In this document: positions 5,984 through 11,978 of the stretch, in pieces | How positions within the stretch are numbered: the stretch's first letter is position 1 | Layout of the letters: each line of letters opens with the position of its first letter | Assembly: GCA_002348535.1 (NCBI GenBank) | Contig: DEBL01000268.1 | Location: forward strand, 7,702-19,679 | Length of the DNA stretch: 11,978 nt | Reading direction: 5' to 3' | DNA from: Deltaproteobacteria bacterium UBA2957 | GTDB taxonomy: Bacteria > Myxococcota_A > UBA796 | Notes under the pieces: model-generated | Told to the model about the DNA's origin: nothing | Databases searched by the model: none | The model's input: only the letters and a program-made list of their open reading frames with translations | Position numbers and translations under genes: made by a program

Positions 5984-6895
5984 ATGAGCGAAATGATCTA
6001 CCACGGCAAGGTGAAGCAAGTCTGGAGTACGGACGACCCCGACATTATCGAGTTTCGGTACACCAATCAGATCTCCGTCTTTGACCAGATTATTCCGAGC
6101 CTCATCCCCGCAAAGGGAGAGTCGTTGAACCGGACGAGTTGCCATTGGTTCGAACTCGTCGAAGCCGCCGGAATCTGCGACACACACATCATCGACATGA
6201 GCGGTCCAGATCGGGTCCTCGCCCGTCGCTTCGATGTTGTGAAGGAACCGGGTGCCATCGCACGTGACCGGGAGAATGTCTTTGTTCCGCTCGAGGTCAT
6301 CTGCCGACACTACTTGGCAGGCTCAGGGTGGCGGCGCTACCAACGCGGCGAAGTGACCGCAGGCGAACTCGGCTTCGCTGAAGGTGCCGAACTGCACGAG
6401 GGCATCAAGCTTCCTACTCCCTACCTTGAGGTGTCCACAAAGTTCGAAAAGTTCGACCGTCTCCTCGACCGTGCCGAGGCACTCGAGATTTCGAACCTGA
6501 CCGACGCGGAATTCGACGCCATTATGGCCATCGTATTGAAGGTCGATGCCATCATTGACCGCGAGGTCGCCAAGGCGGGACTCATTCACGTTGACGGCAA
6601 GAAAGAGTTCGCACTCGGACCGAATCGTGTGCCCGTTCTCGTGGACTCGTTCGGAACCCTTGACGAAGACCGTTGGTGGGACGCCGAAGCCTATGCGCGA
6701 GGGGAGATCGTGCAGCTCTCGAAAGAGTTTGTCCGAGGTCACTACATCGAAACCGGTCACCACGATGCACTGTATGACGCCCGGAAGAATGGAGCTGCGG
6801 AACCCGATATTCCTGCCCTTCCCCAATCGGTGATTGACCAAACCTCCGCGCTGTACATCGATATGTACCAGAGATTGACCGGAAAGAACTTCTAA
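5984..6895 (+). CDS. purC: Phosphoribosylaminoimidazole-succinocarboxamide (SAICAR) synthase
   Basis: SAICAR synthase joins aspartate to CAIR with ATP in cytoplasmic purine synthesis. At 303 residues it is longer than the E. coli enzyme (237) and closer to the yeast ADE1-like length. Visible motifs in order: the nucleotide-binding G8-K-V-K11; ISVFD (residues about 31-35) in place of the TSAGD of E. coli; the substrate-binding C107-R-H-Y-L-A-G-S-G115; STKFEKFD from residue 151; the metal/ATP segment LIHVDGKKEF at 200-209; and DSFGTLDEDRWW from residue 221. A GAGAGGA ribosome site sits 8 nt before the ATG. The gene is monocistronic in appearance and divergent from the repeat lipoprotein. It shares a pathway with purL at the left edge but not an operon. 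Confidence 0.97.
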   Translation: MSEMIYHGKVKQVWSTDDPDIIEFRYTNQISVFDQIIPSLIPAKGESLNRTSCHWFELVEAAGICDTHIIDMSGPDRVLARRFDVVKEPGAIARDRENVFVPLEVICRHYLAGSGWRRYQRGEVTAGELGFAEGAELHEGIKLPTPYLEVSTKFEKFDRLLDRAEALEISNLTDAEFDAIMAIVLKVDAIIDREVAKAGLIHVDGKKEFALGPNRVPVLVDSFGTLDEDRWWDAEAYARGEIVQLSKEFVRGHYIETGHHDALYDARKNGAAEPDIPALPQSVIDQTSALYIDMYQRLTGKNF

Positions 6896-6914
6896 GTCCA
6901 GCGGCAAGCAACAC

Positions 6915-6930
6915 GTTCTCGAATGAGAAC
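6915..6930 (+). terminator. Weak hairpin after purC
   Basis: GTTCTC (6915-6920) and GAGAAC (6925-6930) form a 6-bp stem with a GAAT loop, 19 nt after the purC stop, followed by TCCGTTTGG. The stem is short and the T tract poor, so it is at best a weak terminator. Confidence 0.3.
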
Positions 6931-7055
6931 TCCGTTTGGATTCTCGTCGCTTCCGGATACAGAAACCATTGGGCGGTACGCCGCGATATTGTGACCGAGA
7001 GATGATGGAAGGCCCATCAAATTTTCGGCTCCGGTACCATTTTCTCGGCAGTTTC

Positions 7056-7064
7056 TGATATACG
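7056..7064 (+). promoter_or_regulatory. Candidate extended -10 before the zinc-module gene
   Basis: TGATATACG fits an extended -10 (TGn followed by a TATAAT-like hexamer, TATACG), ending 34 nt before the ATG at 7099. No convincing -35 is present. The rest of the 203-bp gap after purC shows no other clear signal. Confidence 0.25.
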
Positions 7065-7098
7065 TTGTGGCCCAACATCGGCATCAAAGAGGGGAAGA

Positions 7099-7638
7099 AT
7101 GTCGTCTACACCACTGAGAAATCTGTCGCGTCGCACGAAGGTGTACTGGAAGGAATACGAACATTGGAGCTGCGGCCGACACCTTCCCGCATTGGTGCTG
7201 CCTGCAAACATAGAGCAGTGCTGGCTCTGCTCGAACAAACGACCCCCCATGAATGAACGACCCCCGATGCCCGAGGGGTTCCAAGAAAACAAACCCAAAA
7301 CGAAATCGAAGAACACCCCAAAGCGGATGGTTCCAAGGCGCCGCCCTTCCGAACTCGATGCCATGCTCACAGGATCTGTAGCGACGGACCTTGACGCGAC
7401 CATCGAGCCAAAACCTGCGCGCCGAACCACCACTCGTGTGGCTCCGGCATCGCCTCCAGCACCCGGCAAAACCACGCCGAAGCCGGCCGCAAAGGTCGCC
7501 CTCAAACCGACGGCGGGAACCTATCCAATCTGCGCGTGGGAAGGGTGCGACGAACCGGCCCGACCGCGCTCAAAGTATTGTTCGAGAAACTGCTCCAACA
7601 AAAACGCCCGTGCGCGCCATAAAGCACGCATCAAGTAG
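7099..7638 (+). CDS. Small basic protein with two putative zinc-binding modules
   Basis: A 179-residue protein not recognised by name. The N-terminal module contains C25-x2-H28-x12-C41-x2-C44 within HWSCGRHLPALVLP and EQCWLC, which looks like a treble-clef or ribbon-type zinc site. A Pro/Lys/Arg/Ala/Thr-rich, probably disordered linker covers about residues 48-138. The C-terminal module is C145-x4-C150-x10-C161-x3-C165 in CAWEGCDEPARPRSKYCS, followed by a very basic tail (KNARARHKARIK). Such a YCSxxC plus Arg/Lys tail resembles small zinc fingers that bind nucleic acid. There is no signal peptide, so it should be cytoplasmic. GAGGGG (7089-7094) lies 4 nt before the ATG. It ends 39 nt before the adenylate cyclase and may be co-transcribed with it. 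DNA or RNA binding is inference. Confidence 0.75.
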   Translation: MSSTPLRNLSRRTKVYWKEYEHWSCGRHLPALVLPANIEQCWLCSNKRPPMNERPPMPEGFQENKPKTKSKNTPKRMVPRRRPSELDAMLTGSVATDLDATIEPKPARRTTTRVAPASPPAPGKTTPKPAAKVALKPTAGTYPICAWEGCDEPARPRSKYCSRNCSNKNARARHKARIK

Positions 7639-7677
7639 GTCGCGCTTTGCGGCCGACCTCGAACAGGGATTGGCACG

Positions 7678-8955
7678 GTGAACCGCGGTGATCCCCCCAC
7701 ACGTGACCCTTTAATTTCTGACATTCTCGGGTCAGCGATTGTTCGTGGTGAAGTGTCGTTCGGTTGGATTCGAACCAGCGCGGCTGTTCTGGCAGGGTTG
7801 TTGGTTCACTTCGTGTTTGGTCCGTCGTGGCTTTCCCCCGACCGACTTCCCGTGTTGGGAGTCATCTTGGGGGCCACTGCGATTGCCTCGGGAGCGATGC
7901 TCTACCGCTTTCAACATTATCCGCTCACAACGCGCGCACTGCTTGGCTCCCTTCTGATTGATCGACTGGCGATATTTTCCATCTTCTTTTGCTTGGTCCT
8001 GTGGCCCGCCGATACCTATCCGGGCATCGCGCGCATACCCGAGCTCGGCTTCGCTTTCGTGGTGACGGTCGCCGCTGGATTGCGCCTCACACCCCGAGTA
8101 GTGGGCGTCGCTGTCGTTCTGGATGCCGTCTTCATGACCGCACTGTTGTGGATGGATTCGAACCTCAACCACACCCTCATTGCGACCACCGCCGCCAATG
8201 TGGTCATGGTGCTTCTGATTTTTGCCGCCTCCGGTGGACTCGCCTTGAGCATCGCCGCGCGCGGTGCTTCTTTGGTTTCCCGGGGCGCTCAGGAAGCCCA
8301 GACAGCCGAACAGGTACGGCAGCGACTCGGGGCCTACGTGTCCACCGAGCTGCTCGATATCGTTCTCGCCGAAGGCAACGACAAACTGGGGGGCCGGCGC
8401 CAGACCGTCGTCATTCTGTTTAGCGATATTCGCGGCTTCACTCAGTACAGCGAGTCCCGTGAACCCGAGGCCCTCGTCCAAGAGTTGAATCATTATTTCG
8501 AGGCCATGCTTGGCCCCATCCAAGAGTTTGGAGGAGTGGTTGATAAGTTCATGGGCGACGCGATTATGGCCGTCTGGGGAATCCCGGAGTCGCGACCCGA
8601 CGACGCTTCCCGAGCGATTGCCGCAGCAAAAGCAATGGGTGAGGCCCTCACGGCCCACAATCAAGAACGTGCGACTCGCGCACTGCCACCCATCTTGCAA
8701 GGCATTGGCATGCACACCGGTGAGGTGGTGGCGGGAAATATCGGGACCCGCGTACGGCGCCAGTTCACTGTCATCGGTGATGCAGTCAACATTGCGAGCC
8801 GTCTCGAAGCGCTCACCAAAGAGCACAATGTTCCCGTGCTCTTGTCGCGAAATGTGATCGAAGCCGCAGGAGCCTCAGCCGACTCCGTGAAACACCGTGG
8901 AACAGTCGCAGTCCGCGGACGGACAGAGCCCGTGGCCGTGTACAGCCTTCGTTAA
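7678..8955 (+). CDS. Membrane-bound class III adenylate cyclase
   Basis: Makes cyclic AMP from ATP at the inner membrane. The 425-residue protein begins at GTG 7678, with AGGGA 8 nt upstream. Six likely membrane helices occupy residues about 30-48, 57-77, 87-109, 119-137, 139-159 and 166-192; I do not recognise a named sensor family in them. A short coiled or HAMP-like connector (about 203-235) contains LGAYVSTELLDIVL. The catalytic domain (about 240-425) has metal ligands D250 (FSDIRGFT) and D294 (KFMGDAIMAVWG), K290 and T364 (FTVIGDAVN) as purine-selecting residues, and N371 and R375 (NIASRLE) as transition-state residues. K plus Thr fits an adenylate-specific class IIIb enzyme, so it looks fully active. 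The upstream zinc-module gene is 39 nt away; the receptor signal is unknown. Confidence 0.93.
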   Translation: MNRGDPPTRDPLISDILGSAIVRGEVSFGWIRTSAAVLAGLLVHFVFGPSWLSPDRLPVLGVILGATAIASGAMLYRFQHYPLTTRALLGSLLIDRLAIFSIFFCLVLWPADTYPGIARIPELGFAFVVTVAAGLRLTPRVVGVAVVLDAVFMTALLWMDSNLNHTLIATTAANVVMVLLIFAASGGLALSIAARGASLVSRGAQEAQTAEQVRQRLGAYVSTELLDIVLAEGNDKLGGRRQTVVILFSDIRGFTQYSESREPEALVQELNHYFEAMLGPIQEFGGVVDKFMGDAIMAVWGIPESRPDDASRAIAAAKAMGEALTAHNQERATRALPPILQGIGMHTGEVVAGNIGTRVRRQFTVIGDAVNIASRLEALTKEHNVPVLLSRNVIEAAGASADSVKHRGTVAVRGRTEPVAVYSLR

Positions 8956-9192
8956 ATTCCACCGACACCATCGACGCATATCGTTACTTCGACCCGCATT
9001 CGGACCCAACGTCGTCTCGCGATAGAATCGCCCGTGGAACACCTGTGAAACGGACACAAAAACTGACATGTGCAGCCTTTGCCCATTTCTGAACCCCTCA
9101 GCAGGAACCCTTCAACACCCACAGAGACGTCTCCTTGGCTGGCTGAATGACACGCTTGGTCAAAAAAGCGGTCATTGCCCATCATCGTAAAT

Positions 9193-9212
9193 GGACACAC
9201 AACATTGTGTCC
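9193..9212. promoter_or_regulatory. Inverted repeat upstream of the acidic cysteine-repeat lipoprotein
   Basis: GGACACA (9193-9199) and TGTGTCC (9206-9212) are exact reverse complements with a 6-nt centre, a 20-bp dyad typical in size for a dimeric regulator. It lies 76-95 nt before the ATG at 9288 and about 41 bp upstream of a TATGAT box. An operator is plausible; the regulator is not identifiable. Confidence 0.4.
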
Positions 9213-9253
9213 CCGATCAGCAATGAGTACATCCGAGTCGGGTCCGCATCGCT

Positions 9254-9259
9254 TATGAT
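9254..9259 (+). promoter_or_regulatory. Candidate -10 box for the acidic cysteine-repeat lipoprotein
   Basis: TATGAT matches the -10 consensus at five of six bases and would start transcription near 9266, about 22 nt before the ATG. No good -35 is seen, so an activator or non-standard sigma factor would be needed if it is real. Confidence 0.35.
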
Positions 9260-9277
9260 GGTGTCAAGCGGCTTACT

Positions 9278-9282
9278 GGAGG
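9278..9282 (+). promoter_or_regulatory. Ribosome binding site that fixes the start at 9288
   Basis: GGAGG lies 5 nt before ATG 9288. Together with the lipoprotein signal beginning exactly there, it argues against the longer in-frame start at 9147. Confidence 0.75.
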
Positions 9283-9287
9283 TCACC

Positions 9288-10271
9288 ATGATCACACGAA
9301 CTATGTATCTTGCCCTCTCACTGTTTTTCACCGTTGGATGCTACGAGAAGGACAGCGACGAGACAGCCACCGATTCCATCGGAGATGACGTCACCGACAT
9401 CGACGACGCGGGTGAATGTTCAGAACTCGAACGGAACATTCGCGACGCCGAGGAGGCATGCGAAAGCGGCGATGAGGATGCATGCGATGAACTCCGGGAA
9501 GCCTACCGGACGTACCGGGACGCATGTGAAGACGATGACGATGACCATGACGACGAGTGGCGAGACGACTGGGAAAATGAGTGCGATGAACTCGAAGAAC
9601 TCATCGACGGCCTGCGCGAAAGCTGTGCAGACGGTGACGACGACGCATGCGACGAACTTCGGGAGGCCTACAGCGCCTACGAAGAGTCTTGCGAGGAAGA
9701 CCGCGGGGATGAGTGCGACGAACTGGGTGAGACCATCCGCGAACTCAGCGAGGCCTGCGAGGATGGCGATGACGAAGCCTGCGAACGCCTCGAGGCGGCC
9801 TACGAAGCGTATGAAGAATGCGAGGATGATGGGCGGGATGAATGCGACGAATGGCTCGAGTGGCTCTCCGAACGTGAAGAGTCCTGCGAAGAGGGCGACG
9901 AAGAGGCATGCGAAGGCCTCGAGGAAGACTACATGGATTACTTGGAGTCGTGCGACGAAGAACGCGACGAAGAACGCGAGGATGAGTGCGACGAAATCAG
10001 AGGATATGCGGAGGACCTTGCTGACGCCTGCGAGGCGGGAGAGGACGAAGCCTGCGACGAACTGGATGAGATCACGGAGTGGGTCGAGGAATGCGAGGAC
10101 GGTGGCGAGTGGGACGAAGAAGAAACTGCAGCGGACACCGATGTCTCTTGCGATGATGTCGCCACATGGATTCGAGTGCTTGAGGAAGCGTGTGAAGACG
10201 GGGATGATGAGGCGTGTGACGCCCTCGAGGCAGCCGAGTCGGTGTACGCAGAGGAGTGTGCTGAGGCGTAG
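9288..10271 (+). CDS. Acidic lipoprotein with six twin-Cx13C repeats
   Basis: A 327-residue exported protein that I do not recognise. The signal MITRTMYLALSLFFTVGC ends with lipobox TVGC at C18; an acidic spacer follows to residue 43. Residues 44-324 are six repeats of the pattern C-x13-C-x7-C-x12/13-C, joined by Asp/Glu-rich linkers of 18, 7, 7, 11 and 18 residues. A typical repeat has helix A (CDELxxxIxxLxEAC), a GDDEA turn, and helix B (CDELREAYxAYEEC). I counted 24 repeat cysteines; none is missing. The repeat region has no Lys at all, only Arg as basic residue (plus one His), and about 45% Asp/Glu in the second repeat. The spacing suggests antiparallel helical hairpins held by two disulfides each, similar in logic to CHCH or Sel1-like Cys-rich proteins. 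Surface binding of metal ions or a partner is possible; no enzyme motif is present. Confidence 0.85.
   Translation: MITRTMYLALSLFFTVGCYEKDSDETATDSIGDDVTDIDDAGECSELERNIRDAEEACESGDEDACDELREAYRTYRDACEDDDDDHDDEWRDDWENECDELEELIDGLRESCADGDDDACDELREAYSAYEESCEEDRGDECDELGETIRELSEACEDGDDEACERLEAAYEAYEECEDDGRDECDEWLEWLSEREESCEEGDEEACEGLEEDYMDYLESCDEERDEEREDECDEIRGYAEDLADACEAGEDEACDELDEITEWVEECEDGGEWDEEETAADTDVSCDDVATWIRVLEEACEDGDDEACDALEAAESVYAEECAEA
9417..10259 (+). repeat. Six degenerate repeats encoding four-cysteine acidic hairpins
   Basis: The repeats start at residues 44, 99, 143, 186, 234 and 288 of the lipoprotein. Each has four Cys at nearly invariant spacing (37, 37, 36, 37, 36 and 37 residues long). 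The helix B of repeats three and five is one residue shorter. The DNA copies are diverged rather than identical, so the array is old compared with the 18-bp minisatellite at 5585-5710. Confidence 0.85.
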
Positions 10272-10302
10272 GTCGAAACTCGTATTATTGGTGATGTGTC
10301 GC

Positions 10303-10316
10303 CGCGAGAACTCGCG
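10303..10316. terminator. Hairpin between convergent genes
   Basis: CGCGAG (10303-10308) and CTCGCG (10311-10316) form a compact GC-rich inverted repeat in the 65-bp gap between the acidic lipoprotein and the convergent SGNH gene. It could act as a bidirectional terminator, but there is no T tract on either side. Confidence 0.4.
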
Positions 10317-10336
10317 CCCTCACCGCCCGGCCACCG

Positions 10337-11587
10337 TCAGAAGTCCAGCCGATCCCGACACCCCTCTGAACAACAACCGGCCCGTTCCTTGGCCTCAGCA
10401 GGCGGTGAAGGCATCGCGGGCGGCTTCATGGCCAACAACGGTGCAACGCCTTGTGCCACCATCCTTGCGAGGGCATCATGCCCCTCCACGGTCAGGTGCA
10501 TCGGGTCGAGAAACCATGCACACGGCTCAATTCCACCACCTGCTACCCGTGCAAATCCATCCACTTCGACCAAAGTTGCTCCGGTCTCGCGCGCTACCCC
10601 TCGAATCACTGCGTTGATTTGGCGATCGGCACGAACTGGCAGTGGGTCCGAATCGCGCAACTTATCGAGCGCTGCGCGGTCCCCGTTCCGACGAGCCTGA
10701 ACCCACTCGAGGTCCCGGCAAGCCGGTGCGAGCGCCTCGGCTGCCGACAAGTCTGATGGCTTGAGCGCATCGACTGCAAGCGCCTCCGGCCGGACAGATT
10801 TGATGCCTGCACGCTTGATGGCTTCTGGACACTGCCACTCAATGCTGGGTGCTGCAGGGTTCGACATCAGGGTGGCGAGTACGGTGGGCACACCGTTCAG
10901 TGCGGCGACATTCACGATGTACCGCAGACGCTCCCGAAACCGCCAATAGATTTCGGATCGTACCCGGTCCGTCACCGTAAATTGACCTTCCGTCGCTGCA
11001 CTGGGCAGCCGCAGCATCTCACGACCTCGAATGACGGATTCCAAGGCTTGATACAACCGTACGCTGCCAAGCCGAGCCCGCCACACAGCGATCCGCGCCG
11101 TCGCTTCGTCTCCGTAGCGTCCGGTGAACACCGCATTCCCGAGTTCGTTGTGCCCGGTGTAGACAACCAAGACATCTGGGTTCAGCGCCATCAGATCTTC
11201 AATGATGGCTCCGATGGAGACCGTGTCCATTCCGATCCCGCCGAAGTTTAGGCTCTCGACATCGAGCAGACTGGCCAAGCGACCGGGTGCCTCTTCCGCG
11301 CTGGTGATCCCTTGAGTTCCACCGTGAATCGAGCTTCCCCCCACCCAGATCACACGACGTCCGTTCTCCCCGCGTGCGCGGCTGACCTCACCCTGCCGTC
11401 GCGTTTGTTGGTACATGGGCTCCACGCCTCGGTCCGTTGACCGCAACAGCTCACCCGTCCCACCCGGAAGAGTGGCGGCCAACTCCGGCGTCGGCGAACC
11501 GGCAACAGCGCGCAATATCAACTCAAGGCTGCCCAACATCACAATGGCCGTCAGCAGTCCGAAAGCGAGCTTGATGGGGGTCCGCAT
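10337..11587 (-). CDS. Membrane-anchored SGNH/GDSL hydrolase-like protein
   Basis: A 416-residue protein with an N-terminal hydrophobic segment (residues about 6-28, KLAFGLLTAIVMLGSLELIL), likely a signal anchor, and a periplasmic or extracellular SGNH fold. Block I is V82-G-G-S85-S-I-H, with S85 the probable nucleophile and Gly in place of the usual Asp of GDS. Block II has the Gly of NFGGIGMDT, block III is YTGHNE (G145, N147), and block V is D361-P-M-H364 with LTVEGHDALA following. All four catalytic elements are therefore present, so esterase or O-acyl transfer/removal activity on an envelope carbohydrate or lipid is likely. The C-terminus after residue about 388 is a Pro/Ala tail ending in a Cys cluster (CCSEGC), which is unusual. 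A GGGGAGAG ribosome site precedes the ATG. The substrate cannot be told. Confidence 0.88.
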   Translation of the reverse strand: MRTPIKLAFGLLTAIVMLGSLELILRAVAGSPTPELAATLPGGTGELLRSTDRGVEPMYQQTRRQGEVSRARGENGRRVIWVGGSSIHGGTQGITSAEEAPGRLASLLDVESLNFGGIGMDTVSIGAIIEDLMALNPDVLVVYTGHNELGNAVFTGRYGDEATARIAVWRARLGSVRLYQALESVIRGREMLRLPSAATEGQFTVTDRVRSEIYWRFRERLRYIVNVAALNGVPTVLATLMSNPAAPSIEWQCPEAIKRAGIKSVRPEALAVDALKPSDLSAAEALAPACRDLEWVQARRNGDRAALDKLRDSDPLPVRADRQINAVIRGVARETGATLVEVDGFARVAGGGIEPCAWFLDPMHLTVEGHDALARMVAQGVAPLLAMKPPAMPSPPAEAKERAGCCSEGCRDRLDF

Positions 11588-11703
11588 TTCTCTCCCCTAA
11601 CGCTGACCGGCGCGTCAGCTACAATCAATGCCGAACCAGATGAACTCTACGCCGCTTGAATACACTGGCGTCACTTTCGTTCCAAGCCCCCGAGGATTCA
11701 CCC

Positions 11704-11978
11704 ATGCGTCGTGCTCGATCCATCGCTAGCCTGTGCGGACTATTGGGGATTGGATGCAGCGAACCCGACTCATCGTCCAAAGCACCGATTGCCGCAGAGT
11801 CTGAGATGCTCAACCCTTCTGACCCGGCGACAAGCTGTGCGGAAGATTCTGGGGTCATCATGGCTACCCCAGAGCGCTACGCACGCTACCGGGAATGGGG
11901 CTTCAATCGGTATGCAGAGGTGGTCGCTCCCAACGGCAAGCCCATTCGAATCTTCGTACAAGAGGGTGTCACCGACCA
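11704..11978 (+). CDS. Predicted lipoprotein, N-terminal part (cut by right edge)
   Basis: I translated 91 residues from ATG 11704 to the window end with no stop. The N-terminus MRRARSIASLCGLLGIGC has a basic n-region and a hydrophobic core ending in GIGC, an acceptable though not ideal lipobox. A Ser/Ala/Glu-rich spacer follows, then a more ordered segment beginning PERYARYREWGFNRYAEVV and containing APNGKPIRIFVQEG, which looks like the start of a globular domain. GAGGA at 11692-11696 lies 7 nt before the ATG. It is divergent from the SGNH gene over 116 bp. I do not recognise the family. Confidence 0.75.
   Translation, partial: MRRARSIASLCGLLGIGCSEPDSSSKAPIAAESEMLNPSDPATSCAEDSGVIMATPERYARYREWGFNRYAEVVAPNGKPIRIFVQEGVTD

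Larger units (their letters stand above)
8956..9287. other. Intergenic region of 332 bp after the cyclase gene
   Basis: No convincing gene is seen. A small hairpin, GCGAT (9019-9023) with ATCGC (9027-9031), is the only candidate terminator for the cyclase and is weak. The right half holds an inverted repeat at 9193-9212 and a TATGAT box at 9254-9259 that probably belong to the promoter of the acidic repeat lipoprotein. An open frame continues upstream of that gene to 9147, but its product would place 47 residues before an intact lipoprotein signal. Confidence 0.6.

Noticed and set aside
7732..8826. 364-residue minus-strand frame opposite the cyclase
   Set aside because: The plus strand encodes all class III cyclase residues; the antisense product shows no domain.
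8952..9200. Possible 82-residue minus-strand gene in the gap after the cyclase
   Set aside because: It has no convincing ribosome site, no recognisable domain and a low-complexity product, and it covers the weak hairpin region.
9147..9287. Longer start for the acidic repeat lipoprotein
   Set aside because: The extra 47 residues would bury an intact lipoprotein signal, and GGAGG sits right before the ATG at 9288.
9310..10617. Long Arg/Thr/Lys-rich open frame over the acidic repeats
   Set aside because: It is the shifted reading of the Asp/Glu/Cys codons of the real gene; it lacks a ribosome site and any domain.

Overview
The window is about 12 kb of compact, moderately GC-rich bacterial chromosome. 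It holds ten protein-coding genes, two of them cut by the window edges, and no rRNA, tRNA, CRISPR array, insertion sequence or phage gene that I can see. Six of the ten genes encode proteins with lipoprotein-type signal peptides. One of these carries a Ser-Asp-Ala-Asp repeat linker and another a long run of acidic cysteine repeats. The outer-envelope-heavy content, the (SDADAD)n linker, a large single-chain PurL and an elongated PurC suggest a Gram-negative of the old deltaproteobacterial type (Myxococcota, Bradymonadales or relatives). This taxonomic guess is inference from style, not proof.

Layout from left to right. (1) 1-1088, minus strand: the N-terminal 362 residues of purL (FGAM synthase), running off the left edge. 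(2) 1314-1340: a near-perfect Fur-box palindrome. It stands before a plus-strand iron-regulated module: an IrpA-type imelysin lipoprotein (1375-2565), a di-heme DUF1111/COG3488 lipoprotein (2734-4086) and a second imelysin-like lipoprotein (4083-5072) that overlaps the di-heme gene by 4 nt. A GC-rich hairpin and a TATAAT box lie between the first and second genes, so the module may be read as two units. (3) 5140-5799, minus strand: a lipoprotein with an 18-bp minisatellite encoding an Asp/Ala/Ser linker. (4) 5984-6895: purC (SAICAR synthase), the second purine gene of the window. (5) 7099-7638: a small basic protein with two different putative zinc-binding modules. It is followed after 39 bp by a six-helix membrane class III adenylate cyclase (7678-8955). 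(6) 9288-10271: an acidic lipoprotein made of six repeats of the form C-x13-C-x7-C-x12/13-C. This is the most unusual object in the window. (7) 10337-11587, minus strand: a membrane-anchored SGNH hydrolase-like protein. (8) 11704 to the right edge: the start of another lipoprotein.

How the genes work together: the three imelysin/di-heme genes form a recognisable iron-responsive envelope module, probably repressed by Fur when iron is plentiful. purL and purC act in the same pathway (steps 4 and 7 of IMP synthesis by the usual numbering) but lie on opposite strands about 4.9 kb apart and are not an operon. The zinc-finger protein and the cyclase may share a transcript. The remaining lipoproteins and the SGNH protein appear to be separate envelope functions. 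The best candidate for something undescribed is the six-fold twin-Cx13C acidic lipoprotein, followed by the two-module zinc protein next to the cyclase.
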